A stretch of DNA of 64,000 bases from Isoetes taiwanensis (lineage: Eukaryota > Streptophyta > Lycopodiopsida > Isoetales > Isoetaceae): contig JAJEKV010000004.1 in the NCBI GenBank assembly GCA_021234155.1, positions 9,238,109 to 9,302,108 on the forward strand, read 5' to 3'. The notes under the pieces were generated by a model. It did not search any database and was not told the origin of the DNA. It saw nothing but the letters and a program-made list of their open reading frames with translations. A program made the position numbers and the translations under genes. Shown in pieces: positions 24,086 to 36,166 of the stretch. Numbering within the stretch: the stretch's first letter is position 1; each line of letters opens with the position of its first letter.

Positions 24086-27000
24086 ATGTGGAGTTCCACA
24101 AGTAAGAACTACGTTATTCTATTCGTTTGCTCTAGCCTCTTCTGTGTATCGAGATCTCTGTCTGATGGTATCACACAAGAAATTACACGGAATGCCGATC
24201 ATCGCAGATTAAATGAGCTAAGTCGAAACAATTCTTCACCATTGCAAAGAAATTTCTTTGGGTTTCTCAAAGCCGATGGCTCTCTAGACATCGATTTCAT
24301 TGCCAATATAGCAGATGGTATTGATATAGATGACTCTCTATCAGATGGACAAAATAGATCTGAAGAAGGAAAAGAAACCGCGCCTGCACCAACCTACAGT
24401 TTCGAATATTGTCCGACGAGAATGACAGATTACATACCCTGCTTAGATAATGTGGCAGCTATTAGCCTTCTTCCTTCAACAGATAAGGGCGAAAAATGGG
24501 AAAGGCATTGTCCCAAGGACAATATATCTTGTCTCATTCCCCCTCCAAAGGACTATAAGACTCCGATCAGATGGCCCAAAAGTAAAGATGAGGTTGGTCT
24601 CCTCCCGGTTCAGATTATTTGCTTAGCATTGTGCTTTAATGATTTATTATAGGTCTGGTATAGCAATGTGCCACATACTCGACTGGTTGCTGACAAGGGA
24701 GGACAAAATTGGATTGCAATCAAGGGGACTAAGTTCATCTTCCCTGGTGGTGGAACACAATTTGCCCATGGGGCTGACCAGTATCTTGATCAGATCTCAC
24801 AGGTTTCCTCATCCTAAAGAATTTATTCCGTCATTTTTTACCAAAACATTGACACCCTCTCTCTTGTTAAATTACCTCTTCTTGAAGTATAATACACAGA
24901 AGTATCTCTTAGTGGAAATGTCCTGTTATGCTGACAAATTCCATGGAGAGAAATGCAGTTTGTGTGGCTTGCTTTTATTAGACGAGTTTGGAATTGTACT
25001 AGAAACCATTAAGAGTTTGGATCATTCAAGTTATAGAGAACATACTAGACGAGGATAAGAGAGATCTTACTAATTTGTAGAAGAAGTGGGAAGTGCTACT
25101 TTCCATCCAGAGATTTACCATCCATTGATAGGTAGGTCCTTTACTAGTTGTTATTTTGCTAGAATGGATGGCGCAGGTATCTGCCATGCCAAACGCTAAG
25201 TCCGTTTCATGTATGGCTAGAAAATTGCCTAGAAACCTTGTATCATAATCAGAAAAGAATAATCAATAAGTTGAATAATACAGTATATATTATCACCTGC
25301 ACTGGATTTGGCATTGAGGCTGAAAGATCTCAACCTTCTTTTTTCATATTAGGATTTCCTTCACAGACTTAATAAATATTCCTTCTATCTTCTGTCATTA
25401 CTGGTAAGAAGCTAAGAGATTATTTGAGATCTACTACAACAATTTTCCTCCCAATAATCCTGCATTTCAGCAAAAATCTCCAGTGTTGGATTATTTGCTG
25501 GATATGGTGCCACATATCTCTATCATGGACTTTCAAGTCGCTACGGAGCTTTCTGAAATCATTTTACATTTCTTTAATTGCACTCAACACTACTGAATTT
25601 ATGCTGGATTGGGCCATTATATATCCTCGGTGGTATAGAGCCATCAAACTCTCCTGCATTGGCTGAGCAGCTTCAAGATTCATGGTGGGGTGAAATAGCA
25701 GGAAACAAGGCATGTTATGTCGAAAACAGATTACTGTTGCTTTTCTGTTCTTTCCTGCAATGGTGCCCAACATTTTCGAGCTTGAATAGGAAATATCTCC
25801 TAAGGCTAACCTTAATGTCCATAACCTGCTTAAGTATCATCTTTAGAAGGGATGACACAGACCGTGCCATGCAGATAGGGATGCCTGGAGCCATCAACCG
25901 GGTAATTTTAAATATAAGAATTCTAGTAAAAGATCAGTTGCCTCTTTCAATAGCTGTATTTCTTGTTTGCATCTGTGTTTAGTTTCTCAGTTGCACGAAA
26001 TTTTTGGGGCCTTAATTGATGCAGATGATACCAGATCTAGCATTTGGGGTTCGCACGCATGTTGCTCTTGACATTGGTTGCGGTGTTGCAAGCTTTGGAG
26101 CATACCTACTTTCTCGTAATGTAACAACATTATCTGTTGCTCCAAAAGATGTGCATGAAAATCAGATACAATTTGCTTTGGAACGAGGAGTTCCAGCTAT
26201 GGTGACAGTGTTGGCTACTCGTCGTTTAGTGTTTCCCAGCCAAGCCTTTGACCTTATACATTGTTCACGTTGCCGCATTAACTGGACGAGAGATGGTATC
26301 TTCTACCTTTTTGTATTAGGAATTCTGTTAGCCAAATTCATGTTGTTTGCAATTGATGATTATGGTGATTACTGTTTAGATATTTTACAGCAGCTAGATA
26401 ACTTACATTTTTATAAGGAGATCACAGAGATGGTTGTGTTGTTGCTAATGTCTTTAGGAATAAAAAGAATTCAATCTTATTGAGAACAGTAGACCGGTGT
26501 GCCAAATACTCAATATATGCAGTTATATTGAAGAGGTGATGCTCGAGGTTGCTACAGGACATTTATCACGGACATTACTTTGACACGAGGCCGATGACTA
26601 TTTTGATTATTGTGATTATTTTGACTATTTAAGGATCTTTGAACCTTCATATACTGTCCTTGTATGGTTGTTGCACGTGGGTGGTAGGAAACTATTTCTA
26701 AGAACTATCTTAATTAATTAAGAGTATAAATCAATTATCACGGTTATGACAGGCAATATCTATTTTCTCTAAGTTCTTCACGTTTCCTTGATTTATCTAG
26801 TTTTCCTTTTTGAATAGATGGCATTTTGCTGGCGGAAGTTGACCGAGTGTTGAGAGCAGGGGGTTACTTTGCTTGGGCAGCTCAACCAGTTTATAAGCAC
26901 GAGGAAAGCAGCATGCATGCTTGGAATGGTAGTTTTGGTTCCACTTTAGATTCTCAGCACCTATCTTATCCCCACATTTGCTATTCAGTTTCCCTGTCTT

Positions 27001-29006
27001 GTATTTTCCTATTGTTTTTTATTTTGTAATGAAGCAGCTTACTCAATTTTTGCAAGTTGCACAATAAAAGGATGCTTTAAATGCTGTTTGTGGTAAATAT
27101 GATGTTTGATGTGGGAAAGAAAGTGTCAGGCTCATTTTCCTTTTGTTGCATGTCATGGAAATGCTATGATTTATTAGAATGTGGGCATCTTTGCAGTGTG
27201 CACTATGTCCATCAATGAGATGTGGCATAACTCTCAAGAATGCCTGGTACAAATTTTTGATATAATTCAACTGCATAAGATCATAACGTGCCAAAGTTTC
27301 TAGGAGACCAGTATAAATTAATGATAAATTGCCTATCTTTCGAAGGCTACTGGCATGGCACCATTTTGCGATTTTATTGAGACAAAATTTCTTTTCCTCT
27401 ATCTCCCCCATATAGTATCTTTCCAGTATCAATCACTTTAATAGAACGTCTGGTTCTTAACTATATGATATGCAGATATGCTGGCTACAGCGTCGCGTCT
27501 ATGTTGGGAATTGGTTGCGAAAGAAGGTTATATTGCTATCTGGCAGAAGCCAATGAATAACACGTGTTATTTTGGCTCACAATCTAGTGAAATCCTGCCA
27601 TTATGTGACGAGGATCCCAATTCAGTTTGGTACTGTGCTTCTTTCTTGGCTCCCAAATTCGTTGCGTGAGTAGTTAGCAAATGCTTCTTCGGCTACACTA
27701 AGAGACATTTTTAATAAAGTTAAAGGTCCATTGAGTCACGCTGCTGGGCAGGTTTATTCTCTTGTCGCATAATGATAAGTTTCTGGGACTAGTAACTATC
27801 CTTATGAAGAATGGCAACTCCTTTACAAAGTTAAACTGGAACTAGAAAGTTTGCAAGATTTGATATGCAGGACCAGGATGGATTTATGAAGGAATGTGTC
27901 CTGTTGTGCAATGTCATCTGTTTAGTTTAAGCTTAGGAACATGCTAGGGACTATTTTGCAGTTCAGTCATGCTTATCCACATGCTCAGTATTCTTCGGGG
28001 CATTGAAATTCACCCATTCCATCAGATTAGAAATCTTAAGGGTGTTACATAGACCAACAATCTTTAACTCACCGTTATTGTTCACTACTCCATTTGTTCA
28101 AACTATGATTTCGTTTGCTCATGATTTTGATGTTCGTAATGGTTTCAACAGGTATGTTCCATTGAAAGCATGCATAAGTGTAACCTCCAAAAGCATGGTG
28201 GCAAACATACCAAGCTGGCCTACACGTTTGCTACTTCCACCACAACGTCTACAGGAAGTCAATCTAGATTCTCTAGATGCAAAGAATGAGATTTTTATTG
28301 CTGATACTCGATATTGGTATGCAATAGTTGAAGGCTACCTCCGGGGACTTGGTCTTAAGAAAGAAGATGTGAGGAATGTGATGGACATGAATGCAGGCTT
28401 GGGAGGGTATACCACATTATCCCATCTTCATATAAGACAATAGCTTGCTTAGATTAAGAGTGATCAGAGCATGTGCAGATTTTCAGCAGCACTGATATCT
28501 CAGAATGTGGACTGGTGGGTGATGAATGTTGTACCAACATCGGCTCTTAACACATTGCCTGTAATATATGATCGCGGGCTTGTTGGCGTCATTCATGATT
28601 GGTATCATATTACCTTCTTCATTATTCAAGTCTTTGTGACATCAACATAAACAACACTCCATCTGCAGGTGTGAGGCATTCGATACATATCCTCGGACAT
28701 ATGATCTCTTGCATTCCGTTGGTCTATTTGCGCAAGAGGAAACAAGGTAAAATAGATTTGATATTTTAATAGCAAGTTTCTTGTACCTTATCTTTATTTA
28801 TTTCTAGGTGCAATATGGTACAAATCATGCTAGAGATGGATCGAATACTGCGTCCCGGGGGCTGGGTATTGATTCGAGAGGAAAAGTCAATAGCAGAAAA
28901 GCTGGAGCAATTGGCTAAAGCACTTAAATGGAAGACGAGGATTCTGGAAACTGAAAGTGGTGCTTTTGGAAAAGACAAGCTTCTCTCTTGTCAAAAAACT
29001 TTATGA
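24086..29006 (+). CDS. Putative methyltransferase, PMT10/11/12 type, Golgi type II membrane protein
   Basis: Nine exons join in frame with GT-AG introns: 24086-24592, 24653-24802, 26025-26295, 26818-26928, 27476-27629, 28152-28406, 28479-28601, 28669-28746 and 28808-29006. They give 615 residues. The product matches the plant DUF248/Methyltransf_29 family (QUA2/TSD2 relatives), Golgi proteins implicated in pectin methylation. Visible: an N-terminal signal anchor ([17 protein letters not shown]), Asp/Glu-rich stem, [35 protein letters not shown], the SAM-binding motif [71 protein letters not shown], a second Rossmann-like half with [17 protein letters not shown], and [19 protein letters not shown]. 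The [13 protein letters not shown] segment points to the PMT10-12 subgroup. Shorter than Arabidopsis PMT11 (~694), mainly in the stem. No break seen. Confidence 0.92.
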
Positions 29007-29109
29007 CATGACACCAATATTCTTTCTCCTGTATAGTTATTCCTATGACAGACCGTGATATTAATGTGTAAATAAAAAATCAAGATTCTCACTATGTTTG
29101 TACAATATA

Positions 29110-29420
29110 TGCACAAAACAATGGATTCGTAATGCATGGTTGGGTGCAATTACTCCATAACGACATGCAAATTATAACATGCATGTAAAATGTTAGTTGT
29201 AAGCTCATAGTTGGGTGCAATTACTCCATCATTACATGCAAGTTATAACATGTACGTAAAATGTTAGTAGTTGTAAGCTAGCTGTAAGCTCATCTATTAG
29301 ACGTAATTGCACCCCAGCTATGCGCTTGGTAATTGACAGGCAGCGTATGCTTGGTAATTGATGGGCATGGCCACTCGTCGCTGCATCTATTGGACGTAAT
29401 TGCACCCCAGCTATGCATTA
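29110..29420. repeat. Short dispersed direct and inverted repeats
   Basis: GGGTGCAATTACTCCAT occurs twice (about 29141 and 29213) with flanking copies of ACATGCAA(A/G)TTATAACATG. The inverse form, ACGTAATTGCACCCCAGCTATGC, occurs twice at about 29300 and 29394. Together they form inverted repeats of ~17 bp around a 100-200 bp centre. This resembles the leftover of a small inverted-repeat transposon. Confidence 0.6.
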
Positions 29421-29429
29421 TTACTGGTT

Positions 29430-30018
29430 TAATATTTTGTGCATGCCTTGTTTTTTGACCCTGTATTGGTGTCATTTGGAAAAAAGATGGTTTTAAAATG
29501 AGGAATGATACTTTCTTTACTAATATTATGGACCACCTTTTCATTCAATTAGTTTTAGTTGTGTCTACTGGTTTTCGTGACTAAAGTGGCTTTAGTTGAC
29601 CAGAACTTAAAAACTTAGTTTCCTTAAAAAGCTCATATGTACCCGGAGTCTGTTTTGTACACAAACTTTATTAGAGAGTTGAAAAAAATATTTAATGGAT
29701 AAATTGCTAATTCAATAGCTGCACTACATATGAGACAGCTTCTCATCCACCTTGCAAAAAAGCAATATATGTGGGAATATCCAGCTTGCTGTGTTCCAAG
29801 AGATAATATGAACGCTGGCCTCCGCGATAAAATGTGCGGGTCAGTGTGGCATCAAAACTCGCCAATCTGACTGTGCGTTCCATAATGTTGCACGAGGCAC
29901 TTAAATACAAACCACAAAGAAAGTGACAATTAGCTATTTATCAACAGAAACCCATAAATCTCTACTGACATCCAAACAACCACTCAGAACTGATTGTATT
30001 ATGATACGAGGCCCATGT
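29430..30018. other. Intergenic between PMT and LSM1 genes
   Basis: AT-rich sequence between two convergent genes. It should hold both 3' untranslated regions. Nothing else supported. Confidence 0.4.
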
Positions 30019-31184
30019 TCAATCTAAATCAAGAAACTCCATCCTCTTTCTCATACTGCCTTTCAGCTCTGTGGCATCTTTCTCTGCTTTCTGTGCCTAT
30101 ATACCAAAAATTTTGATAATCAGATACAATCAACTTACAGATGTTTGTGACAGTAAGAAGCTTTACCCGTTTTATTTCAGCAGCAGAAACTCTGACCATG
30201 TGTACAGGCAGCTCATTCTTTGACTCATCCTGCATAAGGTGTCTTCAGAATTCATCTTGAAGCATAGAAGCATTGCCAAAAGCGCAGTCCTGAATTGGAA
30301 TTTCATGAATAAAAATTACCATTTCGCCAACTAAAACAACATTTTCCCCTCGAATGATGTAAAGGCCGAGTGGAAGATCACAAAATAGATCACCCACAAT
30401 AATTCTCTCAATTGCACCTTCCAAGACAAGATTAGCTGCACACAATATGATACATTGTCAGGGGAAAAGAGCTATTATATTCAAATGATGGAACATAATC
30501 CAGGCATACCAAATTGGTCAAAAGACCGTAAAGTCCCTATCAGCTTCCTCCCGTCCCGTAATATGATAAGCAGTTTTTCTGCACAAAAACAATAAGGATG
30601 AGAATGTGTCAACCCCTACAGAGGCAATATCTTCTATAAAAGCACAAGTGTAAGAGAAAGCATTAGGAATCCTACTTGTATAAAAGAAGCTTCTTTGGAC
30701 AGTATAACTCAGAATCTATAATTTAGTACCATCTCGTCAGCTATAGAGATTAATAAACTGCCATATCCAGAAACTTCTGTAACATTTTGTGTAATCTGAA
30801 CTTCATAAAGCTTCTTTCATGTTCCTAAGATTAAATTTGTCAAAATACGTTTCTGTCCATTCCTCTAATCTAAGAAAAGTATGTAACAAATGAACTAATG
30901 GTACTCTTGAGTATCACGAGAATATAAAAATACTGCTGCCATGACAATCCTCACATCTTTCAAATCGTTTCTTCCAATGTAGTAAAGGGATGCATCTTGC
31001 AGATCCTATCTGATGGAAGACATTGCAATTCATGGAATTAACATAAATTTCTCTAAATTGCCTCCATTAAGGTTCAAAACATTATAGATAATCTATGGCC
31101 TACGGTATAAAGTGGTAGAAACTCACTATCAAGATTTTCAGCGAGCGATGTGGTGTGGCAGCTGTCGGGTCCAGCCCACGACAT
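30019..31184 (-). CDS. LSM1: Sm-like protein LSM1, mRNA decapping activator
   Basis: Five exons on the minus strand join in frame with GT-AG introns: 31184-31127, 30578-30510, 30435-30320, 30229-30167 and 30096-30019, giving 127 residues, against 128 in Arabidopsis LSM1A. LSM1 is the defining subunit of the cytoplasmic LSM1-7 ring that binds oligoadenylated mRNA 3' ends and promotes decapping in P-bodies. Visible: MSWAGP start, Sm1 motif KKLLIILRDGRKLIGTLRSF, DQFANLVLEGAIERIIVGD, Sm2 motif GLYIIRGENVVLVGE, and the LSM1-specific C-terminal tail ending MRKRMEFLDLD. Splice phases fit exactly (the Lys codon after LD is split A|AA). Residues 7-17 (DSCHTTSLAEN) differ from the usual EDIYLSTSLASY. 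The gene looks intact; its 3' end faces the PMT gene 1 kb away. Confidence 0.92.
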
Positions 31185-31189
31185 CCCCC

Positions 31190-32720
31190 CTTATGGCGGC
31201 CTTCAAAACTCCAAAAAAGGCAGTGATGGCGCTCATAACACCAGCATCGCATGCTGCTCCAAAACCATCCTCCACAAACTCAAGATTAAGAGACGGAATG
31301 GGCAGCGGCACATGAGCTAGCTAGACTCCTTCTCCCTCTTGCCAATTCCACTGCCCTAACCAGGACCGGAGAGAATAGCTCTTTCTTACCGTGCTACCAA
31401 CCAAAACCATGGGCCTCCCCCAGCATATACGACGAATATCTTCCAATCATAGACTGCCAACGCACCTTCGCATTTTCAAGTTTCTGCTGAATTTCTTTTT
31501 TGCAAAATTAGGTTTATTTCATGCCAAATTTTGGAAGAGTTGACTCTCATTCCAATCCAAACGCAAAGACTCCTTCAAGTCACTTAGTTAGACATGCATA
31601 GTCTGACTGATTTACTTTGATTACTCACTTGGTTATGCTAATTACTCGGAATTTATATACTACACTGGCTTTCCGAAGTTCATACCAAAATGTATGTAAA
31701 GTTTCTTATGAGTTTGCATTTCCGTAACCTTTAGCACCTTGAAATCTTCTATGATTTTAGTCCTAGTTTTTTTAGGTAACCTTGTGGGTGTAAGTTTCTA
31801 TTGGTGTTGTTGGTGGCGCCACCAAGTTTCTGTTAAGTGCATTCGCTTAAAACCAAGATGCTTTGAAAATTCGATTAGACTGAAAACCATTACGTTGGTA
31901 ATTCTAAAAATAGCATAAAACTACCATACCCAGGCAGTGTTGATTTTAGTGACTATATATCGCAAAATTGCTTTATTTTGGAGTTTCTTGAAAGTTTGCC
32001 ACTATGCTTAGTAGGTTTCCTTCAGTAAGAATACGAGATTAATTCGCCAAGTTTTTTTTGGAGAAGCCTTCCATCTTCTACCACATTTGACAACTATATA
32101 AATTTAGTGAAGGAGTGCTTTCCCCTTCTATCAATAATCTGAATTTCTAAATCTCTAAGAGATTGCAGACTTAAAAACCATTGAGTTGTCAGTTCCATAT
32201 AGCTAGATAGAGGAAATATGGGGTCTCCAAAGGGCGCTTTATGAAAACAGGGAAATTCCACATCAGATTTTTGCTCTAGCCAATCAGAAATGAGTGACTA
32301 TGTTCTTAATCCATACATGCCTGCCATGCCTAGTTAGCTTTGGTAGCCATGTGTCGGTTTTAGATAGGGTTCCTTCTCCCAAGGGAGACTCCCAAATCTG
32401 CCCCATTTTCCCATAGAGAGCATTTCCCAATGGAGATTTGAGGTCATTTACTTACATGCAGTTAATTTTGGTTGCTGCTTTTGAATTCTGTTTTGGCGGG
32501 GTGGAGTTGGTGTGGGAAACCATAGGGTTTCGAAATTGCATAGGAAGAACTATTGTGCAGCACAGAGTCGGGTCTCAAGCACGGATATACTGGAGATAGG
32601 GTTCGGTTCTGATCTACCAAATTGATTTTGAAGAATATGGGCCAGTGATAAGCTCACAGGGTAAGCTATTGATCCAGCATTTCAAATTTCCCTAAAACTA
32701 ACTTCGTTTTTGGCATTCAT
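31190..32720. other. 5' flank of LSM1 and intergenic DNA
   Basis: Contains the LSM1 promoter region (minus-strand transcription starts above 31184) and AT-rich DNA. A donor or acceptor pattern before 32726 (TTCATGCAG) hints at an upstream exon of the next gene, but no exon could be fixed. Confidence 0.35.
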
Positions 32721-32725
32721 GCAGT

Positions 32726-33484
32726 ATGCGCAATCGATCTGAAGGCCGGTCGGAAGTAAGAACAATAGTCCTTCACAATGTCAAGGATGCCAATGGCGAA
32801 TGGCTTGACTTTGTTGTTTCTGTTGGATGTTGGGTTACCCTTCCTAGATCCACAGGCACTAAGGTGAAGGAGATCATTGTGGAACATGGGTACACTAGCT
32901 TTGATTTGGCCAACAAGAAAATTTCTGGAAGCCCAGATCTTGAGGCCAACACCATTTGTTCTTCGGATTACACTGACAAAGTTTCTGCATGCAGCATTAC
33001 TAGTGTGCTTGAAGTGTATCATCATAAGCTTGGCCAATTGCTTTTTCAGGGTTCTGCATCCACCTTGAGAGCCAGAGGTGTTTTCTTTCACAAGCATCAT
33101 TACACGGTCTCTCGTGCAGGTATTGGTAAGCTGGCTGAGATTGGAGAGCCAGATTTGAAGCAAATTGGTGCTGATTTTTATGATAGGAGTCTTGTAACAA
33201 CATATCAAGAATGTATAAGAGCTGAATTCTTTAGAACACTGACAGAAAGAGGTGGGGTAAGATGTGCATTCAAAGTATTTCTACCAATTGCTGCCTTTGC
33301 TTTCTTTTTCAAGCACGAGAAGATTAGTGTGTCACCAGTAACATACGCGGTCAGCAAACTATCATGCGAAGCATTAGACTTGCTGCTCCCAAGTAACAGG
33401 AAAAGTAGGCAGCATGAAAGTGGAGGGCAACTGACTGAAACCTCGGTTGCATGTGACATACTAGTGTTCAGGTATGTTGCTTGA
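32726..33484 (+). CDS. Uncharacterised open frame, 252 residues, probably one exon
   Basis: A 759 bp open frame directly after an acceptor-like TTTTTGGCATTCATGCAG. It encodes a mixed alpha/beta-looking protein with no low complexity: RTIVLHNVKDANGEWLDFVV, an EIIVEHGYTSFDLANKKI stretch, FHKHHYTVSRAGIGKLAEIG and a C-terminal region with KVFLPIAAFAFFFKHEKI. I recognise no family. A donor-like CAG|GTATGT near the end (33471-33476) and a further acceptor CTGCAG at 33536 suggest it splices on into 33537-33700, where the frame closes soon. Normal codon use and length argue for a real or recently real exon. It abuts the LTR at 33892, which may have cut off its 3' part. Confidence 0.45.
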   Translation: MRNRSEGRSEVRTIVLHNVKDANGEWLDFVVSVGCWVTLPRSTGTKVKEIIVEHGYTSFDLANKKISGSPDLEANTICSSDYTDKVSACSITSVLEVYHHKLGQLLFQGSASTLRARGVFFHKHHYTVSRAGIGKLAEIGEPDLKQIGADFYDRSLVTTYQECIRAEFFRTLTERGGVRCAFKVFLPIAAFAFFFKHEKISVSPVTYAVSKLSCEALDLLLPSNRKSRQHESGGQLTETSVACDILVFRYVA

Positions 33485-33891
33485 TTCACTTTAGTCCCTG
33501 ATTAAGTCTGAAATCTTTGGCACTTGCTACTGCAGGTACAGAATCACCATGCAGATATTGTATGCAAATTACTTTGTGGAGAGAAGATGACGCATTTGGG
33601 AACAAGATCATTGGAAATGGAAGGCAGTGGAAGATCACTAGGCCACTTCAAATTCAATGGAGCTCTCAATAGCTTGTACGGGTATGGATGACAGAACTTT
33701 TAATGTGGAGGAAGATTAGATATTATTCGAGTGCAGGAAGTTAGTCGAGTCATTTTGCTGTTATGGTGATTTTCAGTTCTATTTGAATGGTAAAAAGGTT
33801 GGCTTCCATCGTGAATCTGTCGTGCAATGTAAGAGCTACAAGCCCCCAAGCACTCTAAGTATTGTAATCTTAGATAATGGTAGAGTAGGCG

Positions 33892-35469
33892 TGTGACGTT
33901 CCATGTATTTATACGGGATACGTATAAATAGTATACTGACACGTCACCAGTAAAGGTACGCCACCATGGGGTATTTTGACATTGACCTAAAAGGGATTAA
34001 TTTAGCTATGCTAAATTAAACCATTAAAGGATAATTATCCAATTAATTGAGTTATACTAATTGGCTATTTAGGGGAGCACCACCTGGCCTAACTCGATTG
34101 GCCAGCATGGGAAGTTCCAATTTGGGTCATCAACTTGACCCCTAGCCCTGATTGACTCCCAAAAATCGATCAAGAGGAGCAGCAGCTGAGCGCCCACCTT
34201 GCCAAGCACCTTTACCTGTGTGTCCAGAGCTGAGCGCCAAGTCCAGGGAAGATGGAAGCACCAAATGACAACGGATCCAGCAGGAACTCAGGTGGGTGGT
34301 TAGTGTAGCTTGATATTTCTAGAGTAGCGCCCCTGTTGGGCACCTATAGTGTTTATTTCTTCTGAACTCTTTGTGTTTTACTTGTAGGAACTAACCCTTG
34401 ATTGCAAAGGTGAGTTTTCTTTATCTCTGATTCTGGTTTTGCTCTTAAAGGATGGATTGATAGTTCTTTGCATAGTATTATTCTGGAGATGGGGGAATTA
34501 AGGGGGGTAGAGACCTCTGAGCCATGTTAGTAGTATACTCCTAGGTTGATCCACATTTGCGGCTTTGTGTACAAGAGACCCACCGTGGTAGATGCTATGG
34601 AATGGCTTAGCACCAAAGAAGGGACCTTAATGGTGAAGTGGGGGTGGGGTCTTGCATGAACATAAAAGGCTCCCGAGACTCCTACATGGGCTAGGCCCGG
34701 CAGCTTGGCCACGTGAGGGCGGGGTATGGGTCGACACTCCACTGGTGTAGTGGTGTGACCCGTATGGGGCACCATGCACTTTGAGTAGATTTAGGGTGAG
34801 TAAGTCGGTGCGAATGGGGAGGTCGCTGATGTGGCACGTATTCTCTAGCTCACCCATGGGAACCACTGCGATCCCGGAAGGGGACACTTCCCCGACCGCC
34901 TCGTGGGACTAGGGCTTCATGAACCCCGGGCGTGCTCGAAGGGTGATGCCTTGAGTCTGCGTCTCCGGAAGGCTATAGCGAAGCCATAGCGTGAATCGAC
35001 CCATCTGCAAAGTGTGCACAGGAGGGGCGGATGGAGTGGACAACCCTAGCCACTGTTCTATGCCAGCCAACGCCAGGTTATGCCTCTGGCTGCCGATCTC
35101 TTGAGACCGAGCCGTCAGTCCATCCTCACAGGAGTTTGAGCCGGGGTAGAACCTGGGGTTTGGGGTGTTTCCTTAGGGTTAGATACATTTTCTTTGCCGT
35201 TGGTACTTGGATGGATGTGCCACCCTTCGTGGTGGTTATTTATATATGATTTATGCTGTGTGCTAACCTTGTATTCATGCTTCCGCGACTTAGGAGTCCC
35301 ATTGAAGGCGTGGGCCGAATGACCCCTCTGTGTCCTTCACTCGGGCCTCTTTCTATAGATGGCCCGGGATAGACGGAGGGCCCTGTTCATGGCGAGATGG
35401 TCGCCATGGAAGGGGAAAGTCCCCGTATATATACGGCCGGGGTGTCGTATATATTCAGGGAGCGTCACA
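33892..35469 (+). repeat. 5' LTR of outer gypsy element
   Basis: Starts TGTGACGTTCC and ends GAGCGTCACA, inverted ends like those of the second gypsy element's LTRs (TGTGACGT...ACGTCACA on either strand). It is 1,578 bp, and the primer binding site follows two bases later. The interior shares blocks with the LTR fragment at 5.6 kb. The partner LTR is beyond the window. Short ORFs inside are not genes. Confidence 0.85.
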
Positions 35470-35470
35470 G

Positions 35471-35483
35471 TGGTATCAGAGCC
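35471..35483 (+). promoter_or_regulatory. Primer binding site, initiator tRNA-Met
   Basis: TGGTATCAGAGCC, complementary to the 3' end of plant initiator tRNA-Met, right after the LTR end. It primes minus-strand cDNA synthesis and confirms the LTR boundary. Confidence 0.93.
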
Positions 35484-36166
35484 GTGATTTCGGTTACTCG
35501 AAATCATAGCACTGACCAAACCCTAACTCGTTAGTTCGGTAGTTAGGAGGGAGTTTAAGCTAGTGTGATTGTCTAGCTCCTTGATGTTTGGTTTTGTGCT
35601 AGGTTAATGTAATAGACTGTAAGTTCTTAAGAAGTTAGGGTGACTGGAGGACCCAAGTTTGGAAGGGCTATAACTTTTTGTAGGCAGCTCGGATGAAGGC
35701 GAAAATGGCTCCAATGGATCGGGCACCTCCCAAATACCTTAGGGGGCACGTCTCCCGAGGGCGAACAGACAACAGCAGGCCGAAAAATCAAAAGGGGCGC
35801 TGCTGTCTTCGGAGGTGTTTCTTTCGCGAAGTTATGACCGTATAACGCTCGCAGCGCCCCATACAGTCCCGCGTATTTTTATACGCGCCCGTGTTTTTTT
35901 TTTTTAAATAATTTTTTTTTGAAAATTTTAATAAAAAGTTAAACGTTGAAATTCAAATTTGAGTCACTTTTTTTTTAAAGTGTGTTTCTTTGGACGACCT
36001 TTTCCGCCATAGCCGCCGGACTGGAGCTCCTCTTTCCGCCATAGCCGACCTCCACTGTTACCTTGCGACTACCCTAAAACCCTAGCGCCTTTACCTACCC
36101 TCTAGCGCCACCTATTCCAGCCGTACGCTCTACCTTCTCTCTCTCTTGTTGTCCATCGCCAGTGCT
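35484..36166 (+). other. Leader between primer site and H3-type ORF
   Basis: About 680 bp without a long frame. It has a homopolymer-rich stretch (T and A runs, 35887-35970) and ends in a pyrimidine-rich TCTCTCTCTTG tract just before the ORF. It may contain the promoter of the H3-type gene; no TATA box is convincing. Confidence 0.4.

Noticed and set aside
25424-25982. ORFs inside PMT intron 2
   Set aside because: Exons 2 and 3 join directly into the conserved [16 protein letters not shown] sequence, so this is intron; the short frames show no domain.
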